Source: Agapanthus africanus | Taxonomy: Eukaryota > Streptophyta > Magnoliopsida > Asparagales > Amaryllidaceae | DNA length: 64,000 bases | Direction of reading: 5' to 3' | Assembly: GCA_030015575.1 (NCBI GenBank) | Contig: CM057349.1 | Coordinates: 262,317,077 to 262,381,076 of the forward strand | The notes under the pieces: generated by a model | Database searches by the model: none | What the model was told of the DNA's origin: nothing | Seen by the model: the letters and a program-made list of their open reading frames with translations, nothing else | Position numbers and translations under genes: made by a program | Shown here: in pieces, positions 34,559 to 46,698 of the stretch | Layout of the letters: each line of letters starts with the position of its first letter | How positions within the stretch are numbered: position 1 is the first letter of the stretch

Positions 34559-36220
34559 GGCCAAATAGTCAGCTCAGGTCTTACTTTTTGCACAGTAATT
34601 CCTATAATGTGGTCCTGTATTTTTTGGGAATTTTTAATTTAAATTCAAGAGTTGAATTTTCTGGGTTGTTTTGGGGACTCGGTGTTTCGATCGGATTGTC
34701 TAATTTTGTCTGTGTGTTTTTCCGGATATTTAGAATATGTTAGAAAGTTCGACCGGATATAAATACCCAACTTTTCCTCTGTCGGGAAATTTCCAAGTGT
34801 TGGATCTTTCCGTGGTTTAATAACGTTCTAAGTAGTGCAAGTAACGCGATGATCCCTCTAGAAGACAACAAACCTTAACTCGATTATGTGACCGTCTTAA
34901 ACTGCCCTTTGAACCTTAGGGTTTGGGGCAGTACGGCGTGCCACATGTGAGGCGTTGGCTTGACCCTTCTACGGCTCGACCGTCGGTACCGAGGCATGAA
35001 CTGGATGTTTTTAAACTTGTTTCATGTGTTGAGCTGTTTCTGGAAAACTTGGGCGTTCGATTGTTCGATCGGAAAGTTTAACATTTTCTATTTATCTGGA
35101 ATGGGATACAATAATTGGAATTCACAAGTAGTTATGAGATAACTGAATGAATGTTATAAACATAGCACTTTAGTCTCACTTGATCGGTTGCTACGGAATT
35201 TTGATGTGATCAAAAGTCTGTCGCAATCACGTAGCGTACGCGGATACTCGCCGGGTAAACTTAATAGACAGCCTCACTCCATAGCCCTGACCAAGTGACT
35301 GTAGGAGAACCCCGTCGCCGAAAGCATCCGTTCGGGTGCTCACGGTAGCGGTGTTCCGCCTTAGTGCACTTCGTCGATGGTATCGGGGGGTGCGGCCGTC
35401 TACTAAAGTTTGCGACGAGCATTCGATCAGGATGTCGGGAATCTTGTTGAATTGCCCGACTTGATATTGAAAAGTGTTTTCGATTTTGAGACTAAAATGC
35501 GGGGTTTATAATTGTTAGGCATGTGATGTCTAAGGTATTCATTTGATTAGGCATGCGATGTCTATGCAGATTGCGGATTCCAACTGTTGTAGTTTTACAC
35601 TTTCTTTTCTGTGACCGTAAGTGTAATATGTGATATCGCCGGTTTCGTTGCTATAGGTCAACGACAATTGGGATGCGCATATTTACTTACGTTGATGACA
35701 TGTGATGTTATGCGTTGCTGGATATGTTATATTGGATCGTCGTGTTTGAATAGCCGAGGGTTTTTATGTGAGATGAGTGTTTTTCATTTTCATTCATGTA
35801 AAAACTTGTATGTAATATTCTTTTATTGGGACACTTCAAGGTTGCGGAAGATGTCACCCTTTGTATATTATTTACTTTTCCGCATTAGGATAGACCCAAG
35901 GAGGAGGGCACAAGTAACTGGGTTCTGGAGTCCAGTGGGAGACCAACTCGAGGAGTCGAGTCCGGGTCTCCTAACTCTAGAATTGGTAGGGTTGCTTGCC
36001 GCTCTCGTAGGGGTCTAGGGGTGTGGGTTTGGCTATCCATCGCGACCGTGGAATCCGTGTTTTATACTGGCTCGTATTGAAAACACGGACGTCCTAGTAT
36101 ATCCAATATTTCATATGATTCTTCTGCTGCGATATCTGTGATGTGATCATGTGATATGTTCTGTGATGGATACTTTATATAGTATATATGATATATTATA
36201 TAGACGTTACTTATGTTTTA

Positions 36221-36304
36221 CACCCGCGCTAGCCCTGCCCCGCTCTGCCGTTAGTCACCTAACCTAACGGTGCATGAGGGGACATCGAGGCGAATGCGGA
36301 TGGC
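36221..36304 (+). other. Structured CCGTTAG box of inner
   Basis: CCGTTAG (36248-36254) pairs perfectly with CTAACGG (36264-36270), with outer pairing CCCT/AGGG and CCGC/GCGG. Same box as in P0, E3 and M2. Confidence 0.6.
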
Positions 36305-36826
36305 ATAAGTGTACGTCGTATTTATCTGTGATGTTTAGGTATTTAAATGATGGGACTTCATTAATGAGATTAATGAAATAAAAGAAACCTAAGATGTTGT
36401 AGAATTGAATTTCAAAAATAAAACAGGTAGCTACAGTTCTTGCTTTGCACAGCGGTATATATGATATATCCTGCACCTTATTCGATGAGGAAAGGACCGA
36501 GATCCCATCACCGGGAGTGTCTCCTTTAGCAATAACTGGCAGATGCTACACACTCGGTTTGTTTTCTGATTGCTTTTAAGAGTTTCTGCTTTGCATAGCG
36601 GTATATGTGATATATCCTGCACCTTATTCGATGAGGAAAGGACCGACGATCCCTTCACCGGGAGTGACTCCTTTAGCAAAACTAGAAAAGCCTCAAAAGC
36701 ACTCCATTTCAAAATCATTTGATTCTACAACGATATCAAGTTCATTACGCAATAGGTTTTCAGAAAAATCTGTCGTAGCCCTCCGTCATTTCAGATATGT
36801 ACTGGTTAGTATTCGTGCTGCATTTG

Positions 36827-37017
36827 TTGACCTCTGTCAAGGCGTAGTGTGCGGTAGCTGATTAGTGCTTATCTGTATAAGCATATGATGTGATTGATTT
36901 AGGGTAGTCGTGCGACCTTGTTGACCTCTGTCAAGGGTCGTGCGGGTGGGTTTACTTCAATCAGGAAATGACGGGTTGAACTTGACTAGCAGCCTATGGT
37001 TTGTTGACCTCTGTCAA
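36827..37017 (+). other. Triple TTGACCTCTGTCAA hairpin cluster of inner
   Basis: TTGACCTCTGTCAA at 36827-36840, 36921-36934 and 37004-37017, identical in all three, spaced 94 and 83 nt. The second is enclosed by a CGTGCGACC/GGTCGTGCG stem (with G-T pairs), the third by CCTATG/CATAGG (36993-36998, 37021-37026). Confidence 0.75.
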
Positions 37018-37487
37018 GGTCATAGGACGCTAGGGGCAAAATATTATCGGGAATTTCAAGTGTTGAAATTTGCAATGAGATTGCATACCTTCTATGAGAT
37101 AGTTGGATCCCGATACCCACTGCGAGTAAGAGTTACTCCTGGGAGAGTTTTACACATTACAATTAGCCGATCAAGTAGGTGTCTAGAAAGGTGTTAACGA
37201 GGTTACGTCTCTGGGAAAACGAGGTTTACATTAATTAGGTTCGTGCGAAAGCATGGGGGACCTCCCTCAAAGTACCGACACTGGCCTGGCTGAAAGATTG
37301 GCGAACTTGTAGTATGTAATTAATCCCGGCTAGTCTTTCCTTTTAGGGTTTGAAGGAAGATTTGATAAAAACAGTGGGAGCCATCCTGATTAGATAAAAT
37401 AAAAACCAATCTATTCTTGCAAGAGCGCACGCTGAGTGTTTTCTTCTCTCTCTCTCCAGGTAGCGACCATATCACGCCTTAATCAAG

Positions 37488-40257
37488 ATAATAATACGGA
37501 ATATTGACTGAACCCGCTTGTTATACTGAGCTGGGGAACATTGGTCCCGCTCCAACTTATAATTGTTATAAGACAGAGCAGGAAATTGGGGAATACCAGA
37601 TTTCCCGTGCCGCCCAAACGAAGAAAGTGCATGTTGATGCATCATCTTCGGGTGTGTTCGTTATAAAGAACTGTTTCTCTGTATCCTCTACGTCCTGGGT
37701 ATGTGATACCAGATCAGGATCCCAGATATGTAATCTGTTACATAGGGCTACAGCAAGGTAGAGAACTGAGAACGGGTGATAAGTTTCATGAGGCAGAAAA
37801 AAGGAGCAAGTGTTGCAGCCAAGTCTGTTGGTCACTGTCACCCTGTATTACCAATACATTGATTCTGAACGAATGTTATTAGATACCGAACCTGATATGT
37901 AAAATCATATCAATCTCTTTATTAGTAAAGAAATGATAAAATTTTGTATTGATGGATAATGTTTTAAACATTTCCTATATCAAATGTTGATCGGTTCAGG
38001 CACGTTATCTAAAAGCATTGACGTTCTAAATCAAACTACAGTTCTTAGTATATAGAACACATACAAGAGGAAGAGTTCAGAAATGAACGAATCCTTCTTG
38101 AGGCATTGTAGACTAGGTCATATCAATGCGATCCGACTGGCTGAAGTTACATTTTAGATGCATATTTAAATTAGTTTGAATTTACATCTTATGAAACTTG
38201 CCAGTCATGTCACAAAGATTAAATGACCATAGCTCTGTTTATTGGAAACAGAGAAAGAGTTAGTAAACTCTTGGGATGATACATGTTGATGTATGTCAGG
38301 TCCCCTGTCTACACATGCCAAGACTGGTTCTTTGTACTTCATTACATTCTCTGATAATCTCTTTAGATTCAGACATATGTTCTTGTTGAAACACAAGTCC
38401 GAACTTTTTGAGATATTCACAGAATATGATTTAGAAGTAGAAATCCAAAATACGGGTATAAGTATTATGTCCTTTGATGAGATCAAGGAGGAGAATACTT
38501 GAGCATGGAATTTCTGGACTATTCTAAAGGAGAATGAGATTCTCTCTCAGCATTACTCCTCCGTATACACCATAGCACGATGGTATATCGGGGTGGAGCA
38601 ATCACACCCTATGTGATAAGGTGTGCTCTATGATGAGTACTACTGAGTTACCTGTTTCCTTTTGGGAGTTATACACTTGAGAAGCTGCATACCTATTGAA
38701 TAGGGTTCAAATCAAATCAGTTGCCCACCACTTCATATGTGATATGGAAAGGGAAGAGCCCATATCTTAAGTTAGTTAAGATTTGGGGTTGTCCGGGCTA
38801 TGTCTAAAAAGCAAGATCCGGACAAGCTCGAGGCAAGGTCAGTTATGTAGAACTGGAAATGTTCCAGCTATACAAACTGCGGCTGATGATTTGAAAGAAC
38901 CAAAGGGTTCAATAGTTACCAACGAACCTCAGCCACTCCGCCGATCTAGTAAGGTTCCTCACCCACCTGAGAGATACTTCGGTTACTCTATGACAGTGGG
39001 AGCGAGGATTGCATCATGAGATGATGACCCAACTAGTTTCGAGCTGGCCATCAGGAGTGGGACTCTGTAAGGATGGCTGGATGCTTAGCGATCTGAGATG
39101 GAATCCATGTACACCAACAAAGTATGGACTTTGGATGCTATATCTGAAGGGTTAAATCCCCATCAGGAGCAAGTATATCTTGAGAAGATTACTTGGTGTA
39201 GATGGAAAAGTTGAGACTTTCAAGGCGAGACTTGTTAAAACTTTTCGTCATCGACCAGGCGTGGATTATGATGAAACCTTTTCAAGTGGCTATGCTTAAG
39301 TCCATCCAGATCCTACTTGCCACGGCTACATACCAAGACTACGATATCTGGCGGTTGGGTGCCATGACTGCTTTTCTAAATGATGTTTTAGAAGAGAACG
39401 TCTATAAGTACACAGCCAGAGGGCTTCGTAGACAGTGGGAGCAGCGGAAACGTGTACAAGATGCTTTATAGGATAAAGCAGGTATCGCGGAGTTGGAACA
39501 TCTGTTTTGATGTGTTAGTCAAAGAGTTTGATATCATCAAAATGGTAGATGAACCTTGTATAAACAAAAAGGTAGTAGGGAGTATGGTGATGTTCCTCGT
39601 AGAGTACGTGGATGACATACACTTGATAAGAAAGGAGTTTCCTATGCTACGCTCGGTTAATCTTCGCTTATCACAATGATTCTCCATATAGGATCAAAAT
39701 GATACCTCCTAAATCCTGGGTTTTGGATCTATGAGATAGATCTAATTGGATGTTAGGATTCTCACTAGTTGTAGTGAGATGGTATCAATCGATCCTGGGG
39801 AGAATCACTGGAAGGGTTTCAGGGTGATAAGGACGACTGAAAGTCAGTCACAGGCATTGTCTTTACCCTCAGTAAAGGGGCGGTATGTTGGAAGAGTTCC
39901 AAGCTAGATACCGTGGCTAACTAGACGATAAAGGCAGGATACATCGCTACTTGAGATGCTACCAAAGAGGCAGTCTGGATGTATATTTGTTCATGAGATG
40001 AACTTAGTTCCTCCCATTGTGTGACAATGGAGTTGTGGCTTATGCCAAGGAACGTCCGTCCCATCAGTGATCCAGACATATTCTAAGGCAGTATCACCTC
40101 ATCATGGAGATGGTTGATCTCCAGGGTGATCGAGGTTAGGAGAGTAGACTTAGAGGACAACACGGCGGATCCACTCACAAAGGCCTTTTCCCAGATAGAG
40201 ACTTTTATGGGATGGTTGAGTATGAGATACTGCAACCACTGCTACAGATGGCCCTAG
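37488..40257 (+). pseudogene. Reduced gag-pol relic of inner
   Basis: Recognisable parts, in order: a short N-terminal piece (LTEPACYTELGN), a protease-like segment (SSTSWVCDTRSGSQICN), a GAG-pre-integrase segment (FLRHCRLGHINA), integrase-like pieces, the linker with EPQPLRRSS and PPERYFGY, reverse-transcriptase pieces (LKSIQILLATATYQDYDIW, MFLVEYVDDIHLI) and RNase H-like remnants up to the polypurine tract. Most of gag is not recognisable. The same reduced layout occurs in outer and E4. Many breaks; no function expected. Confidence 0.8.
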
Positions 40258-40260
40258 TGC

Positions 40261-40271
40261 AAGTGGGAGAT
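40261..40271 (+). other. Polypurine tract of inner
   Basis: AAGTGGGAGAT directly before the 3' LTR, preceded by GGCCCTAGTGC as in outer and M2. Confidence 0.85.
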
Positions 40272-42488
40272 TGTTAGTTATATGTATGCCCTAGAGGCCA
40301 TTACTGTACATAGGATGCATATTGTAGTGGATGCTGGGACATATATAGGGAGGACTTTCTTGCTCGACATGATAGTATGCTATCTGGTTGCTCTTTACCT
40401 TAACGTGTATACTGATTGTCTCTCTGTTACATGTTGGTAAAGCCCTTAGGATGTGTACTTGACTACCTGGACCATGATGCGGATCATACTAGTGGGGACA
40501 TGGTAGTCCATAAGTACATCCTTCAAAGTCCCTAGTCGTGGGTGTATCGAGACGGGGCATCGATATACCAGAGTAGACTAGCATATACCTTCTCGACCCA
40601 TACAGATGGGCGATGGATGATCCCATATCCATTGGTGTTTGACATCAGAGATGATATACGGGTGCTCAGTGGAGACTGGGTACACTGGACGGACTCGCCG
40701 AGAACTCCCAGATGGTATTATACCTTACGTCAGATGGCAGTTCTCTGGTGACACTGCTATATAGTAGTCTGTTGACCCGAGATCGTCATAGAGTCTTGTG
40801 TGGTTCCCACTGTGCTTTGATTTCCACCTTACCACGTCCAAGAGGGCATGCAAAACGGTGGTTTTTGGGTACAGTCCCGAATCACATGGAGGCAATGAGC
40901 AATAGGAGGGGATTCGTCTCTCCCGGTATAGGGAGTTGATGTTGCGCTGTGTTCGATTGGCTATAACCGGAAATCCCTGGCCAGGGTTGCTGAGATTTAC
41001 TGGTAAGTGTTACCAGTAGTTTCTCGAACTGTTATAGACCTCAAATCGACATGACTTATCGAGCTATTGGGGTCTGACGTTTACCACCCCTAGGCGAGAT
41101 ATGCGACATATCAGACGATCAGACCGGACTGTACGGTAAGTGTTACTGGTTGGATTCACAGGAGTGTGAGCGGGCTTGCTCGTCGATCTTCTGATCGCTC
41201 AATACCCGGGTGGCCGTTACGTTTAGCAGACCGCTTGCGGCTTGTGGGTGTTTGATATGATCATCATCTGCTACCGGCGTATTGACGAGTCTTTAGAGTC
41301 CTACACAGAGGTTTCCTGGCTCAAGCGAAACGAAATAGGAGCGCATATGAGATATGTGCGGGACCGAGAATAATGCGTGTATGTGATACCGTATTTCATT
41401 CTCGCGATGAATGTGTCGAATGGTTGTATGCGATATAACCTAGTTATCGAATCAAGGATTGATTCGATAAATCGATACATTGTATATTAGTCGGTTATAT
41501 GGGATATGACCGGATCGTTAAATCAAGTGTTAATTTAATGATTTAATGCATAATTATATATTTGATATATTACTTTGTATTAACTAGTATTGGTTCACTT
41601 TAAATGGTTTTTCTCACTTGTTTGTGCACATTGTATATGAGATATACTTTTGTACACAAGTTTGTATCATGTTTGATGATACATGCTCACTAAGGTTTGT
41701 GTAAAGATGAAACCATGGTTGTATATTGGTTAGGGTTTTCATTTTCTTATTCATTTATTTTATTTATTTTATTTTGGAAATGATAAAGAGAAAATGGTGG
41801 CTTTCTTTCTTCTTTGCTTGAAGCTTCTTGAAGCTTCAAAGCATCTTTGACTAAGTGACCATTTTGTCTTCATGTTTAACCCTAACCCTTTAACTAACCT
41901 TAGTTTATTCTCTACACTTGACCATGGTTGCCATATGATAAGTATTCACATTATTTTCTATATTTTAATAATACTTATGACAAATCATCTTCATCTTCTT
42001 CTTCTTAAAAGATGAAGAAAGCTTGCTTCATCAATGGCAACTTGAGCAATTGAGTGAGAAATCCAATTATAAAGTGAACCCACCTCCTATTTCTTCATCC
42101 TCTACCTCTTGCCAAGTAGTAAAGGGTGTTTTCTTCACAAGTTTCATGACTTGGTGAAGTGGGAGCTTGATCTTGTGATGCCTCGACGTAGATCATCTTC
42201 GGCACGAAGCCGACGACCTTGCCCGCCCATTTCTCCGATGAAGCCGACGCTAGAGCCCGGGTTTCCATTTGGACAGCGAGGAGACTTCATTGCGGAGCTA
42301 TGGAGGTGGAGGACCGTATCTACAAAGGTTGTATTTCCGTTCTTTTAGTTAAATTGTTAACTAGTTGCATGTGTTCGCCTAATATTCTAGTTAACGATCC
42401 GTATTAGGGTTTCTCGGCACTTGCAAAGTTTGAAATTGGCATGGTTGATGCCTTGTGAGACCTAATTAGTGTGCCTAGGAACCCTACA
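40272..42488 (+). repeat. 3' LTR of inner
   Basis: 2217 bp, TGTTAGTTATATG to GGAACCCTACA. Contains a clean four-unit GAA/TTC array at 41820-41837. The 5' LTR keeps only two clean units there. Followed by the target duplication GCTTT (42489-42493). Confidence 0.95.
41820..41837. promoter_or_regulatory. Heat-shock-element-like array in the inner 3' LTR
   Basis: GAAGCTTCTTGAAGCTTC is four alternating units (GAA..TTC..GAA..TTC) at exact two-base spacing, the consensus bound by heat shock factors. ONSEN, a copia element of Arabidopsis, is known to be driven by such sites in its LTR. Function here is inference. Confidence 0.5.
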
Positions 42489-42493
42489 GCTTT

Positions 42494-44095
42494 TGGGTAC
42501 AGTCCCGAATCACATGGAGGTAATGAGCGATAGGAGGGGTTTCGTCCCTCCCGGTATAGGGAGTTTATGTTGCGCTGTGTTCGATTGGCTATAACTGGAA
42601 ATCCCTGGCCAGGGTTGCTGAGATTTACTGGTAAGTGTTATCAGTAGTTTCTTGAACTGTTATAAACCTCATATCGACACGACTTATCAAGCTACTGGGG
42701 TCTGACGTTTACCAACCCTAGGCGAGATATGCGACATATCAGATGAAGAGACCGGACTGTACGGGAGTGTTACTGATTGGATTCACAGGAGAATGTACAG
42801 GCTTGCTTGTTGATCTTTTGATCGCTTAATACCTGGGTAGCTGTTACGTTTAGCTGACCGCTTGCAGCTTGTGGGTGTTTGATATGATCATCACCTACTG
42901 CCGGCGTATTGACGATTCTTTAGAGTCCTACACAGTGGTTTCCTGGCTCAGGCAAAACGGAGTAGGAGCACATATTTGATATGTACTGGACCGAGAATAA
43001 TACGAGTATGTGATACTGTATTCTATTCTCGCGATATGAGATATCAGCCGGGTATATGTGATATAGCCGGGTCATCGGATCAAGTGTTGATTCGATGAAC
43101 TGGTATATGTTACATTAGTCGGTTATATGTAATATAACCGGGTTATCGGATCAATTGCTGATTCGATAATTTAATGTATATTATATATGTGATATATTAC
43201 ATTGCATTAACTAATATAAGCTCGCTTTATTGATTCATTTTCTTACGGGATAATACATTGATATATATGCGATATATGTTAATTGTATTATTTTCTTTTG
43301 TTACAAAATATATTGTATATGTGATATATAATATTGTAATATGTTAGGGTTACAAATTTAACAATGGTTTAGGGTTTAAACTTGGTTAGGGTTTGGATTA
43401 GGGTTAGCTTTTGCATGAAGCTTCCATGAAGCTTCATGAAGCTTTGACTTTGTCTTTGGCTAGATATTTTGTTAAACCTATCCAAACCATTAACTCTAGT
43501 TAATTCTCTACAAGAGTTAACTCTTTCATGCTTAACCTTTGGTTAGATTTGTAACCACTACAATAATTCATTATTAATCACAAAAGGATTAGCTCTTTTT
43601 CTTGCTTCTTCTTCTTGGTTGAAAAGCTTCACTAGCTTTTTCAAAAATGGTGAATAAAAGTGAGAATTTGAAAACAAAAGAGAGAAAAATTCCTACTTAA
43701 TCATCCTCATCTATTCTAGCCACTTAGATTGGGGTGTTTGCTTTGCTAATACTTGATTAGCAAAGCAAGAGCTTGGGTTTGAGTTTCTTCTAGGTAGATC
43801 ATCTTTGTTATCGAAGATCGGAAGCAAGTTTGCATCATTCTCTTCGTGGAGCCTCTCTAGAGCCAGGATACTCGATGATCGCAGCGAAGGGACCTCAACA
43901 CGGAGTTTATGAAGTGAAGGACCGGACTACAAAGGTTGTAATCCCAAACTCTTAGTCTTAAAGTGTTTAACATGCTTTGTTTCGCCTAATCTCTAGTTTA
44001 AAGATCTTGGTTAGGGTTGTTCGGCACGTCTAAATTTTAAATCGGGCATGGTTGATGCCTTATAGACCCTTGTGTGAGTGCCTAGTAACCCTACA
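42494..44095 (+). repeat. 5' LTR of outer, second part
   Basis: Continues 32108 (after removal of inner and one GCTTT) and ends AGTAACCCTACA at 44095. With the first part the LTR is 2196 bp, against 2191 bp for the 3' LTR. It has a GAA/TTC array at 43417-43444 and TTAGGGTTT words at about 43345-43405. Confidence 0.92.
43417..43444. promoter_or_regulatory. Heat-shock-element-like array in the outer 5' LTR
   Basis: GAAGCTTC, three-base step, then GAAGCTTCATGAAGCTT: six GAA/TTC words, four of them at exact two-base spacing with the last degenerate. The same array is at 51561-51588 in the 3' LTR. Confidence 0.5.
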
Positions 44096-44096
44096 G

Positions 44097-44109
44097 TGGT
44101 ATCAGAGCC
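44097..44109 (+). other. Primer-binding site of outer
   Basis: TGGTATCAGAGCC, one base after the LTR end. Confidence 0.9.
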
Positions 44110-44296
44110 AAGCTAGAGCTTTAGGCGAAGTCTTGGCGAAGTTTAAAGTCCGATCGAACTCCGAATACCCGATAAAACCTAGTTTCTGGAAAACTTTTCA
44201 AAATGTGATTTTTTTTTTGCATTAAAAATGCTCAAAAAAATCAGCAGGGAATTACAAGAATTACTGTGCAATACGTGCCACTGATCTCATTAAAGC

Positions 44297-44343
44297 GCCG
44301 CGGAACCGCGGCCGTACCATGGCTTGCGCTGCTGTTCCGCGGC
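44297..44343 (+). other. Leader hairpin of outer, 200 nt after the primer-site start
   Basis: GCCGCGGAAC (44297-44306) pairs perfectly with GTTCCGCGGC (44334-44343); five further inner pairs are possible (44308-44312 with 44328-44332). Confidence 0.75.
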
Positions 44344-46508
44344 CAAACAGTAATATCATGGTTTAAGGTTTGCACAGTAATGTCCCTATTAATTCCTGAT
44401 TCTTCTGGGAAATTTTTAATTTACTCAAGTGTTGAGTTTTCTGGGTTGTATTGGGAGCTCGTTGATTCGATCAGAAAATTTAACTTCGTTTAAGTGTTTT
44501 CCGGATAATTTTAGAACCTGTTAAAAAGTTCGAACAGATATCAATAACTCACTTTTTCCCCTGTCGGAAAATTTTCAAAAGTTGGATTTTTTCTCGAGTT
44601 TGAAACTTTCGGAAAATCGTGCAAGTAACGCGGTGGACCCTCTAGAAGACAACAAACCTTAACTCGATTATGTGACCGTCTTGAACTGCCTCTAAACCTT
44701 AGGGTTTGTGGCAGTACGGCGTTGCCACATGTGAGGCATTGGCTTGACCCTTCTACGGATGGACCATTGGTACTGTGGCATGTGATGGATATTTTTTGAA
44801 CTCCGCTCAAGTGTTGAGCTATTTTGGAAATCTTGGATGTTTGATTATTCGATCGGAAAGATTAACATTGTCTTTTTATCTGGAATGTGATACAATATTT
44901 GGAATCCACAAGCAGTTATGAGATAACTAATTTGAATGTTATAAATCTAGCAGTTTAGTCTCAGATGATCGGTTGCCACGGGATTTTGATGCGATCAAAA
45001 GTCCGTCGCAATCATGTAGCGTACGCGGATACTCGCCGGGTAAACTTAATAGATAGCCACGCTCCATAGCCCCGACCAAGTGACTGTAGGAGAACTCCGT
45101 CGCCAAAAGCATCCGTTCGGGTGCTCGCGGCAGCGGTGTTTCGCCTTAGTGCAGTTCGTCGACGGCATCGGGGGTGCGGCCGTCTACTAAAGTTTGCGAC
45201 GAGCATTCGATCAGGATGTCGGGAATCTTGTTGAATTGTCCGACTTGATATTGAAAAGTGTGTTCGATAATGAGACTAAAATGCGGAGTTTATAATTGTT
45301 AAGCATGCGATGTCTAAGGAATTCATTTGGTTAGGCATGCGATGTCTAAGGAGGTTGCGGATTCCAACTATTGTAGTTTTACACTTTTTTTCTAGTGACC
45401 GTAAGCGTAGTATGTGGTGTATCGCCGGCTTCGTTACTATACATCAACGACAATCGGGATACGCATATTTGCTTATGTTGATGATATGAGATATTATGTG
45501 TTGCTGTGATATGTTATATTGGATCGTCGCGTTTTGAATAGCCGGGGGGTTTATGTGAGATGAGAGTTTTTCTTTTTCATTCATGTAAAATTCATTTATA
45601 TGTAATATTCTTTTATTGGGGCACTTCCGGGCTGAAGATGATGTCACCATTGTATATTATTTACTTTTTCGCATTAGGTAGACCCAAGGCGGAGAGCACA
45701 AGTAACCGGGTTCTATGGTCCAGTGGGAGACCATCTCGAGGAGTCGAGACCGGGTCTCCTAACCCTAGAATTGGCAGTGTTGCTTGCCGCTCTCGTAGAG
45801 GTCTAGGGATGTGAGTTTGGCTATTCATCGCGACCGTGGAATCCGTGTTTTGTACAGACTCGTATTAAAACACGAACGTCCTAGTATATCCAATATTTCA
45901 TATATGTTCTTCTGCTGCAATGTTCTGTGATGAGATCATATTACTGCCTGAGACGAATGTTTATATTATATATATGAGATATATGTTATATTGCAGATTT
46001 TGTTTCAAATGTGATGCTTGTGAAGCATAATAAAATGGGACTTCATTAATGTGATTAATGAAATAAAAGAAACCTAAAGATGTTGTAGAAACTTGTTTAA
46101 AAACTGGTAGCTCTAGTTCTTGCTTTGCATAGCGGTGTTCCTAGTAGAACATCCAGCACCTTATTCGATAAGGGAAGAGCCGAGATCCCTTCACCGGGAG
46201 TGACCTCTTTAGCGAGACTAGCAGAGGCTACAAACTCGGTTTGTCTTTTGATTGCTTCTATAGTTTTTGCTTTGCATAGTGGTATTTGTGAAATATCCTG
46301 CACCTTATTCGATAAGGAAAGAGCCGACGATCCCTTCACCGGGAGTGACCTCTTTAGCAAAACTAGTAAAAGCCTAAAAAACACTCCATTCAAAATTCAC
46401 TCGATTCTACAACGATATCATGTTCATTACGCAAAGGGTTTTCTTAAAAACCCGTCGTAGCCCTCCGTCATTTCAGATAAGTAGTATTTAGTATTCGTAC
46501 TACGTTTG

Positions 46509-46698
46509 TTGGCTTTCGTCAATACGTAGTGTGCGGTAGCTATTTATGATTATCTGTATAAGTATATGATGCGATTGAGTTAGGGTAGTCGTGCGGCTTT
46601 GTTGGCTTTCGTCAAGGGTCGTGCGGGTGGGATTAATTCAATCGGGAAATGATGGGTTAAACTTGACTAGTAGCCTATGGTTTGTTGGCTTTCGTCAA
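46509..46698 (+). other. Triple TTGGCTTTCGTCAA hairpin cluster of outer
   Basis: TTGGCTTTCGTCAA at 46509-46522, 46602-46615 and 46685-46698, identical in all three, spaced 93 and 83 nt. The stem TTGGC/GTCAA uses one G-T pair. Confidence 0.75.

Larger units (their letters stand above)
34330..37487 (+). other. Leader of inner
   Basis: About 3.2 kb, non-coding. Contains a hairpin (34518-34558); a second, derived copy of the same leader segment (about 34760-35110) with its own ACTGCCC/GGGCAGT hairpin near 34895-34935; a block with GCATCCGTTCGGGTGCTC (about 35160-35420); a CCGTGTTTT/AAAACACGG stem (about 36051-36087); the CCGTTAG box (36221-36304); the duplicated block (36439-36540 and 36585-36685); three TTGACCTCTGTCAA hairpins (36827-37017); and the GAGTAA/TTACTC stem (37124-37138). 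Confidence 0.7.
32109..42488 (+). mobile_element. Ty1/copia element 'inner', non-autonomous type, inserted in the LTR of outer
   Basis: 10,380 bp. 5' LTR 32109-34315, primer site 34317, leader to about 37487, coding relic to about 40250, polypurine tract 40261-40271, 3' LTR 40272-42488. Perfect target duplication GCTTT on both sides. Outer's uninterrupted 3' LTR (50625-50650) shows the original unbroken sequence. The LTRs differ by roughly 2 % by eye plus one 10-bp length change, so this insertion is older than M2 but younger than outer. The coding part is broken many times. Confidence 0.95.

Noticed and set aside
43340-43405. TTAGGG-rich stretch as an interstitial telomere
   Set aside because: The words are spaced and degenerate, not a tandem array, and recur at the same place in several LTRs.
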